DNA of 64,000 nt from assembly GCA_027314515.1 (NCBI GenBank), contig DAHVAR010000073.1, forward strand, positions 1-64,000, given 5' to 3'. The position numbers and the translations under genes are program-made. Position 1 is the first letter of the stretch, and every line of letters begins with the position of its first letter. The DNA comes from Actinomycetota bacterium. GTDB lineage: Bacteria > Actinomycetota > Actinomycetes > Streptosporangiales > Streptosporangiaceae. The notes beneath the pieces were generated by a model. The model saw nothing but the letters and a program-made list of their open reading frames with translations. It made no database searches and had not been told where the DNA came from. Shown here piece by piece: positions 21,981 through 31,585 of this stretch.

Positions 21981-22226
21981 CTAGGTGACGAACGTCCCCT
22001 TTGCCGGGAGGGTCACCACCAGGCCGCGCTGGCGTAGCTCCTCAACGGCACGGCGCGCAGTTCCGACGGCAACCTGGTAATCGGCCGCAAGATCACGTTC
22101 AGCGGGCAGCCTGGCACCCGCCTGCAACTCCCCCGCCTCGATCCGGGCCGCGATGTGATTAGCCACGCCGACGTAGACGTAAACCGGCCCGAGCGCATTG
22201 GCATCGAACCGGGGCACCTTCCCCAT
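21981..22226 (-). CDS. Small GntR-type winged-helix regulator
   Basis: This 81-residue protein is essentially one GntR winged helix-turn-helix domain. It reads PVYVYVGVANHIAARIEAGE, then LQAGARLPAERDLAADYQVA with the recognition helix VGTARRAVEELRQRGL and the wing VTLPAKGTFVT. There is no effector-binding domain; such short GntR proteins are common in actinobacteria. The ATG at 22226 is chosen over a GTG at 22235 because AGGG lies 8 nt upstream of it. It is divergent from the 22382-22813 gene, so it might control that gene or itself. Confidence 0.75.
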   Translation of the reverse strand: MGKVPRFDANALGPVYVYVGVANHIAARIEAGELQAGARLPAERDLAADYQVAVGTARRAVEELRQRGLVVTLPAKGTFVT

Positions 22227-22295
22227 GAAGATCACCCTAGAACGCTTGTGAACTGCGGAAAGAGTCAGGACGCGGTCTGCTGCTTCAGAGCGCTC

Positions 22296-22301
22296 TATAG
22301 T
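22296..22301 (+). promoter_or_regulatory. Possible -10 element for the 22382 gene
   Basis: The hexamer TATAGT lies 80 bp upstream of the GTG start at 22382 in the gap between two divergent genes. The -35 region is not clear. An in-frame ATG at 22307 would be almost leaderless if this promoter is used, which is an alternative start. Confidence 0.35.
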
Positions 22302-22381
22302 GCGTTATGCTGAGCGCAGGCAGCCTGGTCTCCCCCGCGGCACGAAGTCGTCCGCCGGCCAGGCAGATAGTGGAGGCGGTA

Positions 22382-22813
22382 GTGGACAGAAGCGACGCAT
22401 CCGCGCTCGCCGATCTGCAAATGCACTGGGACGAGGCCTACACGATCGGCCTCGATGGTGACATCTGGTCGGCCAGGTTCCACGGCTCAGCGGACGAGCT
22501 CCGCGCCCACACCAGCACCGAGTTGCGTGAGCTGATCCGTGCCGACTACATGTACCGGCAGCGGGCGCGCCGCGCTTCCCGCGGCAGGGCCTACGACGAG
22601 AATCTCGACGCCCTTGACGACCCCGACGCCTTCGACGACGACCCCGACGACGACGCTTACGAGGCTCACTTCGACAGCACCGGGATCGGGGCCGCCCGCA
22701 CGGAGACGGCCGCCAGCAGCGCTGACCCGCCCCGGCGCCAGTCCGGGACGAGCCTGCCCGCCTCGCCCCCCGTCAGTTTCGCGGACATCAGCGGCGAGCG
22801 GATGTCGACCTGA
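22382..22813 (+). CDS. Hypothetical acidic protein
   Basis: This 143-residue soluble protein has no recognised catalytic motif. The N-terminal 60 residues (LADLQMHWDEAYTIGLDGDI, WSARFHGSADELRAHTSTEL, RELIRADYMYR) resemble a small actinobacterial family often found next to regulators, with unknown function. The middle is strongly acidic (an Asp-rich stretch around residues 75-95) and the C-terminus is low complexity. The GTG at 22382 is preceded by GGAGG with a 5-nt spacer; the frame is open back to 22307. It is divergent from the small GntR gene, suggesting a regulatory link, but this is inference. Confidence 0.6.
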   Translation: MDRSDASALADLQMHWDEAYTIGLDGDIWSARFHGSADELRAHTSTELRELIRADYMYRQRARRASRGRAYDENLDALDDPDAFDDDPDDDAYEAHFDSTGIGAARTETAASSADPPRRQSGTSLPASPPVSFADISGERMST

Positions 22814-22930
22814 CGGCAGTGCCTGCTAGCCAGCGGATAGCCGACGGCCGGCCGCTGGCTCTGCCCTAGGCTGTGGCAGAGAACCCGTCCGGCCCGGCAA
22901 GCCGCCGGCCGGAAGCCACCGGAGGCGAGC

Positions 22931-23683
22931 ATGGCTCATGTGCTTGGCATCGATATTGGCGGCACCGGAATCAAAGCTGCCCCAGCTGATACCACGCGCG
23001 GCGAGCTGATCGCCGAACGGCAGAAGATCGACACTCCGCAGCCCGCTACCCCAGAAGCCGTCACCGAGGTAGCCCGGAAGCTGGTAGCCGACTTCTCCTG
23101 GACCGGCTCGGTCGGCATCACGTTTCCCGGAGTCGTGGTGGGCGGCATCATCCAGACAGCGGCGAACCTGGATCACAGTTGGATCGGCACAGACGCCGTC
23201 AAGGCTTTCGGTGCCGCGACCAGGCTGTCCGTCTCCGTTATCAACGACGCCGACGCCGCGGGCATCGCGGAGATGGCCTTCGGTGCCGGCCACGGTGTTC
23301 GCGGCACTGTGCTGCTGCTCACGCTAGGTACCGGAATCGGCAGCGCGCTGTTCATCGACGGCACGCTGGTGCCCAACACCGAGTTCGGCCACATCCAGAT
23401 CCGCGGCAAAGACGCTGAGAGGAGAGCTTCCGAGCATGCCCGCGAAGAACACGATCTCAGCTGGGGAGTGTGGGCGGGCCGGGTCGATGAGTATCTCGCT
23501 CACATGGAGGCTCTGCTGTCGCCCGACCTGATCATCATCGGCGGTGGCATAAGCAAGAAGTCCGATAAGTTCCTGCCGCGGCTGACCGGGCTGCGCGCGA
23601 AGATCGTGCCTGCAGCGATGCTGAACGACGCCGGCATCGTCGGTGCCGCCATGGCGGTGGGACGCGGCGGCCGGCCCGACTAG
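22931..23683 (+). CDS. ppgK: Polyphosphate glucokinase
   Basis: This 250-residue ROK-family kinase phosphorylates glucose with polyphosphate (and usually ATP). The phosphate-binding motif is [13 protein letters not shown], the catalytic-aspartate region is [16 protein letters not shown], the adenosine motif is [12 protein letters not shown], and the family-specific [13 protein letters not shown] and [11 protein letters not shown] are present. Length and motifs match actinobacterial PpgK. The ATG at 22931 follows a GGAGG-type site. The end overlaps the convergent membrane-protein gene by 4 bp. Confidence 0.95.
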   Translation: MAHVLGIDIGGTGIKAAPADTTRGELIAERQKIDTPQPATPEAVTEVARKLVADFSWTGSVGITFPGVVVGGIIQTAANLDHSWIGTDAVKAFGAATRLSVSVINDADAAGIAEMAFGAGHGVRGTVLLLTLGTGIGSALFIDGTLVPNTEFGHIQIRGKDAERRASEHAREEHDLSWGVWAGRVDEYLAHMEALLSPDLIIIGGGISKKSDKFLPRLTGLRAKIVPAAMLNDAGIVGAAMAVGRGGRPD

Positions 23684-24459
23684 CCGGAGCCAGAGTAGCC
23701 GGAGCCGGGCGGGCCCGCCTGGCTCGAGCCGCCAGGCCGACCAGGGTCCGGCCACCGCACAGGGTGACCGCCATCACCACCCTGACCGGCATCAGTCTCA
23801 CCCCAGTCCGGCGGTGCCGGAGGGTAAGGCCCTGTCATGAACGAGTCCATACCCGGCATCGTCACCGGCCCGGACGGCTCTTGACGCCGGCTCCTCATCA
23901 CGGCGACTAGCTCTATGCCGCCCGCCATCGCAGCTGCGGCAAGCGGCCAGAAGGCCAGCGCGCCGGGTGAGCCGAGTGAGATGGGCGCGTACAGATAGGT
24001 TCCGGGTCTGCTCGTCGCGAGCAGGTGATTAAATCCGGGTCCGCCCGATGCCTGGTGTCCGAGCCATTCAGCAGCATAGGCCGCCGCGATCGAGCCGAGG
24101 ATCACGCCGGCCATCGGCAGCGGGCCATAACGCCGGATCGCGAAGAGGTAAGCCAGCAGGCCCAGGAGCGCGCCGCCGGCCAGGGCGATGAAGCAGTACC
24201 AGCCATCGGCCGCGATGAAGGAACTTGTCTCTGGGTTGGTGGCATACGCGGTCGGCGGGTTCAGGGTGTACATCTGGTACTGCACTCGCGGCGCCACGGC
24301 CGCCCAGACCAGCCCGGCGGCTACGCCGGCCACCGCGCTTCCGGCGACAACCAGGACGGCCGCGAGCAACGCGCGGCCCCATTGCGGACTGAACCGCGTG
24401 TCGACGGCGCGACGCGAGGCCGGCCCGGCCGGCGGCGGACGCATGCTGTGCTCGGTCAT
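23680..24459 (-). CDS. Predicted four-helix membrane protein
   Basis: This 259-residue protein has hydrophobic segments at about residues 29-55, 87-108, 114-132 and 165-185, flanked by a basic N-terminus and a long Pro/Gly-rich cytoplasmic tail. The extracytoplasmic part between helices 1 and 2 contains VQYQMYTLNPPTAYATNPET and FIAADGWY. The arrangement resembles actinobacterial DUF2567-like membrane proteins, but I am not certain of the family. No enzymatic motif is visible. The start at 24459 gives MTEHSMRPP. Confidence 0.65.
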   Translation of the reverse strand: MTEHSMRPPPAGPASRRAVDTRFSPQWGRALLAAVLVVAGSAVAGVAAGLVWAAVAPRVQYQMYTLNPPTAYATNPETSSFIAADGWYCFIALAGGALLGLLAYLFAIRRYGPLPMAGVILGSIAAAYAAEWLGHQASGGPGFNHLLATSRPGTYLYAPISLGSPGALAFWPLAAAAMAGGIELVAVMRSRRQEPSGPVTMPGMDSFMTGPYPPAPPDWGETDAGQGGDGGHPVRWPDPGRPGGSSQAGPPGSGYSGSG

Positions 24460-24647
24460 AGCTTCCTAGCAGGGTACGGGACGAAACCGCGAAGCCGGAC
24501 ACCGGTGGCGCCGATTTCGTGATCTTCGCTGGTTCCGCCGAATAGCGGAACTGGGTTTGGCGGGAACGTGGCGGCACCCTGATCCGGGGCTCTGGTACCT
24601 TGGCAACGCGATAGGACTCAACTCTGCGTCACCACATGAGGACACCG

Positions 24648-25628
24648 ATGATTGAGGTCACGGACCTTAGCAAGCGCTTCGGGGACAAGGTGGCCGTCGA
24701 TCACCTGTCCTTCACGGTTCAGCCGGGCAGGGTGACGGGCTTCCTCGGTCCCAACGGCGCAGGGAAATCCACGACGATGCGACTAATCCTGGGCCTGGAC
24801 CATCCGAGCGGAGGCTCGGCCACCATCAACGGCAGGAAGTACGCCGAGCTGGCCAGCCCGTTGCGGACGGTGGGAGCTCTCCTCGAGGCCAAATCAGTAC
24901 ATAGCGGTCGCAGCGCACGGAACCACCTCCTGTTCCTTGCGCAGACCCAGGGCCTCCCGCCCAGCCGGGCCGACGAGATGCTCGACATGGTGGGCCTGCG
25001 CGATGTCGCGAGGAAGCGAGCCGGCGGCTTCTCCCTGGGCATGGGCCAGCGCCTCGGCGTCGCCGCTGCGCTTCTTGGCGACCCGCAGGTCCTGCTCCTG
25101 GACGAGCCGGTCAACGGCCTCGACCCGGAGGGCGTGCTGTGGATCAGGAACCTGATGAAGTATCTGGCCAGCCAGGGCAAGACGGTCCTGGTATCAAGTC
25201 ACCTGATGAACGAGATGGCGGTGACCGCTGATCACCTGGTCGTCATCGGGCGCGGCAAGCTGATCGTCTCCGCCGCCACGGAAGATGTCATCGCCCGCGG
25301 CTCTGGCCAGACCGTCCGCGTCCGCACGCCAGAGCCAGGCCGGCTGACGGACCTGATCGTCACCGAGGGCGGCAAGGCCATCCCGGCAGAGAACGGTAAC
25401 GGCGGTGCGGCAGCACCTGACGGCCAGGCCCCCGTCCTCACCGTCACCGGCCTTGCCGCACCACGTATCGGCGAACTCGCGGCATCAGCGTCGATCGTGC
25501 TGCACGAGCTCACGCCTCAGCTCGCGACGCTCGAGGACGCCTTCCTCGAGCTCACCTCCGAGAGTCTTGAGTTCGGACATGCAAGTGCCCAGCCGGCTGG
25601 CCAGTCCATCGAGGAGAACGTCCGATGA
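24648..25628 (+). CDS. ABC transporter ATP-binding protein
   Basis: This is the ATPase of a two-gene exporter of the drug/bacitracin type. The Walker A motif is GFLGPNGAGKSTTMRLILGL, the signature is FSLGMGQRLGVAAALLG, Walker B is VLLLDEPVNGLD, and the H-loop is VLVSSHLMNEM. The C-terminal 100 residues form the extra domain common in DrrA/BcrA-like proteins. The ATG at 24648 (MIEVTDLSKRFG) is preferred over 24636 because an AGG sits 6 nt upstream and family members start there. The stop overlaps the permease ATG as ATGA. The exported substrate is unknown. Confidence 0.92.
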   Translation: MIEVTDLSKRFGDKVAVDHLSFTVQPGRVTGFLGPNGAGKSTTMRLILGLDHPSGGSATINGRKYAELASPLRTVGALLEAKSVHSGRSARNHLLFLAQTQGLPPSRADEMLDMVGLRDVARKRAGGFSLGMGQRLGVAAALLGDPQVLLLDEPVNGLDPEGVLWIRNLMKYLASQGKTVLVSSHLMNEMAVTADHLVVIGRGKLIVSAATEDVIARGSGQTVRVRTPEPGRLTDLIVTEGGKAIPAENGNGGAAAPDGQAPVLTVTGLAAPRIGELAASASIVLHELTPQLATLEDAFLELTSESLEFGHASAQPAGQSIEENVR

Positions 25629-26479
25629 GCATGACCACCGCCTCCGGCCAGCTCGACTCCGCTGCTACCCAAGCCAGTCAGCCCGGTGGTGCGGCCGGAT
25701 TCGGCCGTCTGATGGCCGCCGAGTGGACCAAGCTCCGGTCCGTCCGGTCTACCGTCTGGACGCTGCTGCTCTTCGTGATTATCACCATCGGCCTGACCGC
25801 CCTGCTGAGCTGGCTGACGGTGTCGAACTGGACCGGTCCTCGGGCCGCGCCCCGAGATGCCAGGGTGGCGGCTGACCCGATCGGCTTCATCTTCGGGGCC
25901 GGAATCGGGCTGGGCCAGCTCACCATCTGCGTCCTCGGGGTGCTGCTGATCACGACCGAGTACTCAACCGGCGTTATCCGCGCCTCGCTGCTCGCGGTCC
26001 CGAAGCGGTACCCCATGCTTGCCGCCAAGCTCGTCGTGTTCGGTCTGCTCATGCTGGTGCTCGCCGAGCTTGTCGCATTCGGCTCGTTTTTCGCCGGCTC
26101 AGCCATCCTGCACAGCCGGGTGGCGGTGTCGCTGAGCGGTCCGGGCGTGCTGCGGGCAACCCTCGGCGCCGGCTTCTACCTGACGGTTCTGGGCATCCTG
26201 GCGGTTGCGGTCGGGGCAATAGTCCGGCATACGGCAGCCGGCATCAGCATCGTCATCGGCATAGTGCTCGTGCTGCCCATTCTCGCCGGGCTGCTGCCCA
26301 GCAGCTGGGGCGCGCACATCAACGCCTACCTGCCGCAGCAGGCCGGGTCGCTGATCTACGCTGTGCACCAGAGCAGCGGTCAGCTGCTCACGGCCTGGGA
26401 AGGCTTCGGCGTCTTCTGCATCTGGACAGTGCTGCTGCTCGCGGTCGCGGCTTACCTGCTCAACCGCCGGGATGCCTGA
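25625..26479 (+). CDS. ABC transporter permease (ABC-2-like)
   Basis: This 284-residue membrane protein partners the ATPase immediately upstream. After a short cytoplasmic part containing LMAAEWTKLRSVRSTVWTLL, six hydrophobic segments can be counted, including the pair around IGLGQLTICVLGVLLITTEY and the helices LVVFGLLMLVLAELVAFG and AAGISIVIGIVLVLPILAG. The segment TTEYSTGVIRASLLAVPKR is typical of this permease group. It overlaps the ATPase gene by 4 bp, so the two are translationally coupled. Confidence 0.9.
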   Translation: MSMTTASGQLDSAATQASQPGGAAGFGRLMAAEWTKLRSVRSTVWTLLLFVIITIGLTALLSWLTVSNWTGPRAAPRDARVAADPIGFIFGAGIGLGQLTICVLGVLLITTEYSTGVIRASLLAVPKRYPMLAAKLVVFGLLMLVLAELVAFGSFFAGSAILHSRVAVSLSGPGVLRATLGAGFYLTVLGILAVAVGAIVRHTAAGISIVIGIVLVLPILAGLLPSSWGAHINAYLPQQAGSLIYAVHQSSGQLLTAWEGFGVFCIWTVLLLAVAAYLLNRRDA

Positions 26480-26526
26480 CCGGATCGTGGCCGCGGGCGG
26501 CTGGAAAAGCCCCGCCGGGGAGCAAG

Positions 26527-27903
26527 TCAGCTCGCCGCGACGGCCAGGGCCTCGCTGATCGAAACAACCCGCTGGTAGGCGCGGCTCACATCGGCCCGGT
26601 CGCCGGGCTCGTCCACGCTGCCCGCGCTGAGTCGCTCGATCATGCCTGCCTGGTCGAGCAGCACCTGCCGGTCCTGTGGCCTCGTCGTGCGCTCCATGAT
26701 CCTTGCCAGCGCATCAAGCTGCCTGATAAGCACCGCTGGCATGCCGCGGCCAGCCTGCCGGACCTTCTCGAAGGCGCGCTGCACGAGCCGCTCCCAGGTG
26801 ACCTCGGCGGCGATGACCCGCACCGCTCCGCTGGAGTCCCGGTAAACCCTCGTGGGCTGCCACCTGCCGGTAACCTTGCACAGGCTGTCGCCGATCCAGT
26901 CAATGCAGGTCAGCGCCGTGAACGTGTCATTCACCGCGGTGGACAGCGCCCGGATGCAGATCTCGACCAGCTGGTCAACCCCGAACGACACGTCCTGGGC
27001 GAGCGTGCGGTACGGCCCGGTGACATGCGCCAGGGATAGCTCTTCCGCGACCCGGCCGGCCGCCTCAGGCGGCCAGACAGTGGCGTACACGGTCCCCTGG
27101 GTGATGAAGTGGCCCGGTCGGTAGCGCACGTGAACGACCGCGTCGACCTTTGTGGCGATCGCGATGAGCGTCTCATGCTGGATGTACTGCAGGTAGCCGC
27201 TGCGGGGCGCCTCGACCACCCCGCCCTCCCCGTCCATTCCGGCGATCAGCAGCGCGGCCATCTCGGCGTCGGCGCCCACCGGCGGATCCCCGGCCTGGAG
27301 CTCGATGGCCTTTTGCAGGTCACCGGCGATCCCGGCAATCACCTGGGGCAACTGGATCTGGACGGCGATGTGATGCAGGAAGTAGATCAGCACGGCCAGG
27401 TCGGCCAGCATCAGCGCCAGGGTCACAGTGACGCTGATGTGCGGCACGAAGCTCCCGTGACTGCCCTGGCCGACAGAGCCCAGCGTCAGCACCGCGTAGA
27501 CGAACGTAGCCACGTAGGTGCCAAGGGTGAGCTGGGTGCCGCGGTCGCGGATGAAATTGCGCAGCATGCGCGGCCCGAATTGAGTAGAGGTCAGCGTCAG
27601 CGCGACGATCACGATCGAGAACACGACGCCGATGACCGTGATGACGGCGGCCGCGATCGCGGTCAGCACAGTCCGGGCGACATCCGGGGAGCCGCTGATG
27701 GCCCAGCCGGGAACCTTGAAAGCGCCGTCGTAGGCGGCCCGGTCGAGTGCGTAGGTGCCGATGAACAAGATCACCGCAGCGACGACTTCGACAGCGGGTA
27801 CCAGCCAGAGATTGGTCCGCAGAACCTCGCGGCGCCACTGCGACCCACGCAGCAGCCTGCGAAGCGCTGACGCCCGGCCTGAGCGCCAACCGTACCGATC
27901 CAT
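26527..27903 (-). CDS. DUF2254 membrane protein
   Basis: This 458-residue protein belongs to the DUF2254 family of predicted membrane proteins. Its N-terminal 180 residues contain four hydrophobic segments (LWLVPAVEVVAAVILFIGTY, TVLTAIAAAVITVIGVVFSI, QLTLGTYVATFVYAVLTLG and the following TLALMLADLAVLIYFLHHIA). The conserved VALTLTSTQFGPRMLRNFIRD follows the second helix. The soluble C-terminal part has GYLQYIQHETLIAIATK, a conserved CIRALSTAVNDTFTALTCIDW and a regulatory-looking tail. The ATG at 27903 has GGAGG about 7 nt upstream. Its function is not established. Confidence 0.85.
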   Translation of the reverse strand: MDRYGWRSGRASALRRLLRGSQWRREVLRTNLWLVPAVEVVAAVILFIGTYALDRAAYDGAFKVPGWAISGSPDVARTVLTAIAAAVITVIGVVFSIVIVALTLTSTQFGPRMLRNFIRDRGTQLTLGTYVATFVYAVLTLGSVGQGSHGSFVPHISVTVTLALMLADLAVLIYFLHHIAVQIQLPQVIAGIAGDLQKAIELQAGDPPVGADAEMAALLIAGMDGEGGVVEAPRSGYLQYIQHETLIAIATKVDAVVHVRYRPGHFITQGTVYATVWPPEAAGRVAEELSLAHVTGPYRTLAQDVSFGVDQLVEICIRALSTAVNDTFTALTCIDWIGDSLCKVTGRWQPTRVYRDSSGAVRVIAAEVTWERLVQRAFEKVRQAGRGMPAVLIRQLDALARIMERTTRPQDRQVLLDQAGMIERLSAGSVDEPGDRADVSRAYQRVVSISEALAVAAS

Positions 27904-28024
27904 GGCGAGCCTCCATGGGAGTAACCTGAACTGCCGACCAGGCTTCCCGGCTCACCTCAGGCCACGATAGCAGCGGGACCGGCCGGGCAGGCCCGGCGGG
28001 ACCGGCGTCCAGTCCGTCCCGGTA

Positions 28025-31000
28025 TCAGCCGACGCAGCCGGCACCGAGCAGTTGCTTCAGGTCAGCCAGCAGGGATGGCGACGGCTTGACCCGGAGCTTG
28101 TCGTCGAGTCTCAGCACCTTGATCCGTTCCCCGGTGAGCAGCCGCAAATGCACTTCAGTCGGCCCGGGGTGAGTCCGCAGCACTTCTTTCAGCCGCTCGA
28201 CGACCGGAGGGACGCACCGCCCTTCCAGCATCGACACGACAAAAGGGCCGGCCTGGCCCGATGTCATGTCCGGCATGCTGACGTCCATCGCGACCAGCTT
28301 CGGCACTTCCTCGCGCCGGTCGAGGCGGCCCTTCACCACGACCACCGCATCGTCGATGACCTGGCTCATGCACTGGGCGTAGGTAGCCGGGAAGAACAGA
28401 ACCTCGATGGCGCCGTCCAGGTCCTCCAGGGTCGCCGCGGCCCAGGTGCTCCCCTGCCGGGTCACCTTGCGCTGCACGCCGGACAGGATGCCGCCGACCG
28501 TCACGACCTGGCCGTCGCGGTCGGCGCGCGAACCGCGCCCGGGCTCTTCTTCCTCGGCCGAGCTGACGAGCTGAGCCAGCGAGCAGTCGGTCACTGCCGC
28601 GAGGACGTGCTCTACCCCGAGCAGCGGATGATCGGACACGTACAGGCCGAGCATCTCCCGCTCGAAGGCCAGCAGCGTCGGCTTCTCCCACTCGCCGTCG
28701 GGCACCGGCACGTCGAACGTCACGTCGTCATGGCTGTCATCGCCGAACAGCGAGTCCTGCCCGATGGCCTCATTGCGCTTGACGTCGATGATCGCATCGA
28801 CCGCTTGCTCATGGATCAGCATCAGGCCGCGCCGGGGGTGCCCGAAGGAGTCGAAGGCACCAGCCTTGACCAGCGACTCGATCACGCGCTTGTTGCAGAC
28901 GTTGACCGGCACCTTGCGCAGGAAGTCCGAGAAGCTCGTGAAGGCTCCCTTGGCAGTGCGCGCGGCGACAATCGAGTCCACCACTCCGGTGCCGACGTTC
29001 CGCACGGCCGCCATGCCGAACCTGATGTCGTCCCCGACCGGGGTAAAGATCGCGTTGGACGCGTTCACATCCGGCGGCAGGACCTTGATGCCCATCCGGC
29101 GGCATTCGCTCAGGTACAGGGCTGACTTATCCTTGTCACCCGCCACCGAGGTCAGCAGGCCCGCCATGTACTCGGCCGGGTAGTTGGCCTTGAGATAGGC
29201 GGTCCAGTAGGCAACCAGCGCATACCCTGCCGCGTGCGCCTTGTTGAACGCATAACCGGAGAACGGGACCATGACGTCCCAGATGGTCTTGATCGCGCCG
29301 TCGGAGTAGCCGTTCGCCGTCATGCCGGCCGCGAACGGCTCGTACTCCTTGTCGAGAATCTCCTTCTTTTTCTTGCCCATGGCGCGCCGCAGCAGATCGG
29401 CTTTGCCGGGCGAGTAGCTGGCCAGCTTCTGCGCCGCGAACATCACGTCCTCCTGGTAGACCAGCAGGCCGTAGCTCTCACCGAGGATGTCGTCCAGCGC
29501 CTCGGCCAGTTCGGGATGGATCGGGGTCACCGGGGCGCGGCCGGTCTTCCGGTCGGCGTAGACCGGGGCGCTCGCCATCGGGCCCGGCCGGTACAGCGCG
29601 TTCACCGCGGAGATGTCGCCGAACTTGTCCGCGCGCATCGCCCGCAGCAAGGCGCGCATGGGGCCGCCCTCCATCTGGAAGACGCCGAGCGTATCGCCGC
29701 GCGCGAAGAGCTCGTAGGTCTTCTTGTCGTCCAGCGGCAGCCGGTCGAGATCGATGTCGATGCCGCGGTTGGCCTTGATCCCGGCGACCGCGTCCTCCAG
29801 GATGGTGAGGTTCCGCAGGCCGAGGAAGTCCATCTTGAGCAGGCCGATGTCCTCGCAGGCCGGGTAGTCGAACTGGGTGATGATCGCCCCGTCGGCCTCG
29901 CGCCGCCAGACCGGGATGTGCTCCATCAGCGGCTCGGAACTCATGATCACCCCGGCCGCGTGCACGCCGGGCTGGCGGATCAGCCCCTCCAGCCCGCGGG
30001 CGGTGTCGATGACCTGGCGCACCTCCGGCTCTGCCTCGTACAGAGCCCGCAATTCGGCTGCCTCGCCGTGGCGCGGGTGGTCGGTGTCGAAGATCGCCGA
30101 CAGCGCGATGTCCTTGCCGAGCACCGCGGGCGGGAACGCCTTGGTAATCCGGTCGCCGAGCGCGTACGGGAAGCCGAGCACCCTGGCAGAGTCCTTGACC
30201 GCGGCCTTCCCCTTGATCGTGCCGTAGGTGATGATCTGCGCTACCCGGTCATCCCCGTACTTCTCGGTCACGTACCTGATGACGTCAGCGCGCCGGCGCT
30301 CGTCGAAGTCGACGTCGATATCCGGCATCGAGACGCGCTCGGGGTTGAGGAAGCGCTCGAAGACCAGCCCGTGCCGGATCGGGTCGAGGTCGGTGATGCC
30401 GAGCGCGTAGGACACTATCGAGCCGCCGGCCGAGCCGCGGCACGGTCCCACCCGGATCCCGTTGCGCTTTGCCCACATGATGAAATCCGCGACCACCAGG
30501 AAGTACGAGCAGAACCCCATCGTCTCGATGACGCCCATCTCGTACTCGGCCTGCTGGCGTCGCTGGTCGTCATAGCCGGCCGGGAACCGCCAGTCCATGC
30601 CCCGCCAGACTTCCTTGCGCATCCAGCTGGCTTCGGTCTCGCCGTCAGGCAGCGGGAATACCGGCATCAGGTTGCTCTTGCTGAAGCTCGCCTCGGTGCG
30701 CTCGGCGATCAGCAGCGTGTTGTCGCAGCCGGCCTGCCAGTCCTCGTCGCCGCGCAGCGCCCGCATCTCCTGCGGGCTCTTGAGGTAATAGCCCTGCCCT
30801 TCGAGCCGGAACCGGTTCGGGTCAGCCATGTTGGTTCCGGTCTGCACGCACAACAGCACCTCGTGGGCGGCGGCGTCGGCCTGGCTGGTGTAGTGCGAGT
30901 CGTTGGTGACCAGGTACGGCAGTTTCAGCTCGGCGGCGATCCGGCGCAGCCCGTCGGCATAGCGCTGCTCCACCGCGAGCCCGTGATCCATCAGCTCGAC

Positions 31001-31585
31001 GAAGTAGTTGTCCGGGCCGAAGATGTCCCGGAACTCGGCAGCCGCATCGAGCGCCTGCTGATACTGGCCGAGCCGGAGTCTCGTCGGGACCTCGCCGCCG
31101 GCGCAGCCAGTCGTCGCGATGATGCCCTTGGCGTACCTGGACAGCAGCTCACGGTCCATGCGCGGCTTACGGAAATAGCCTTCAAGCGAGGCTAGCGACG
31201 ACAGCCGGAACAGGTTGTGCATGCCCTCGGTCGTCTCGGCGAGCAGCGTCATGTGCGTGTAGGCGCCTGCCCCGGACACGTCGTCGTCCTTCTGCGCCGG
31301 GGCCCCCCACCGGACCGGCTGCTTGTGCCCCCGGTGCTCCGGCGCGATGTACGCCTCGGTACCGACGATCGGCTTGATCCCGGCGGATCGCGCTTTCGAC
31401 CAGAAGTCGTAGGCACCGTAGACGTTGCCGTGGTCAGTGAGCGCGATCGCGGGCATGCCGGTGCGCTCGCACTCGGCGAACATCTCCGTCAGCCGCGCGG
31501 CGCCGTCGAGCATCGAGTACTCACTGTGAACGTGCAGGTGCACGAATGAGCGCCCGGACCGCTTGCCCGCCTGGCCTGCTGCCAT
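28025..31585 (-). CDS. dnaE: DNA polymerase III alpha subunit
   Basis: This 1186-residue protein is the replicative polymerase catalytic subunit. The N-terminal PHP domain has FVHLHVHSEYSMLDG and ALTDHGNVYG. The polymerase domain has the catalytic aspartates in MPDIDVDFDERRR, the region GPCRGSAGGSIVSYALGITD and the fingers segment FNKAHAAGYALVAYWTAYLK. The C-terminal OB fold includes VTVGGILSGVQRKVTRQG and LEDLDGAIEVLFFPATY. Length and motifs fit the DnaE1 type rather than the error-prone DnaE2. No intein or frameshift is seen. It is transcribed alone on the minus strand. Confidence 0.97.
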   Translation of the reverse strand: MAAGQAGKRSGRSFVHLHVHSEYSMLDGAARLTEMFAECERTGMPAIALTDHGNVYGAYDFWSKARSAGIKPIVGTEAYIAPEHRGHKQPVRWGAPAQKDDDVSGAGAYTHMTLLAETTEGMHNLFRLSSLASLEGYFRKPRMDRELLSRYAKGIIATTGCAGGEVPTRLRLGQYQQALDAAAEFRDIFGPDNYFVELMDHGLAVEQRYADGLRRIAAELKLPYLVTNDSHYTSQADAAAHEVLLCVQTGTNMADPNRFRLEGQGYYLKSPQEMRALRGDEDWQAGCDNTLLIAERTEASFSKSNLMPVFPLPDGETEASWMRKEVWRGMDWRFPAGYDDQRRQQAEYEMGVIETMGFCSYFLVVADFIMWAKRNGIRVGPCRGSAGGSIVSYALGITDLDPIRHGLVFERFLNPERVSMPDIDVDFDERRRADVIRYVTEKYGDDRVAQIITYGTIKGKAAVKDSARVLGFPYALGDRITKAFPPAVLGKDIALSAIFDTDHPRHGEAAELRALYEAEPEVRQVIDTARGLEGLIRQPGVHAAGVIMSSEPLMEHIPVWRREADGAIITQFDYPACEDIGLLKMDFLGLRNLTILEDAVAGIKANRGIDIDLDRLPLDDKKTYELFARGDTLGVFQMEGGPMRALLRAMRADKFGDISAVNALYRPGPMASAPVYADRKTGRAPVTPIHPELAEALDDILGESYGLLVYQEDVMFAAQKLASYSPGKADLLRRAMGKKKKEILDKEYEPFAAGMTANGYSDGAIKTIWDVMVPFSGYAFNKAHAAGYALVAYWTAYLKANYPAEYMAGLLTSVAGDKDKSALYLSECRRMGIKVLPPDVNASNAIFTPVGDDIRFGMAAVRNVGTGVVDSIVAARTAKGAFTSFSDFLRKVPVNVCNKRVIESLVKAGAFDSFGHPRRGLMLIHEQAVDAIIDVKRNEAIGQDSLFGDDSHDDVTFDVPVPDGEWEKPTLLAFEREMLGLYVSDHPLLGVEHVLAAVTDCSLAQLVSSAEEEEPGRGSRADRDGQVVTVGGILSGVQRKVTRQGSTWAAATLEDLDGAIEVLFFPATYAQCMSQVIDDAVVVVKGRLDRREEVPKLVAMDVSMPDMTSGQAGPFVVSMLEGRCVPPVVERLKEVLRTHPGPTEVHLRLLTGERIKVLRLDDKLRVKPSPSLLADLKQLLGAGCVG

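Noticed and set aside
26480-26526. Terminator between the ABC permease and the DUF2254 gene
   Set aside because: Only a short CCCCG-C-CGGGG palindrome is present, too small and lacking a usable loop.
29234-31195. A 653-codon open frame on the plus strand opposite dnaE
   Set aside because: DnaE on the other strand is complete with all motifs; the plus-strand product has no recognisable domain.
28025-31585. Intein or frameshift in dnaE
   Set aside because: The reading frame is continuous, of normal length, and the polymerase motifs follow without insertion.
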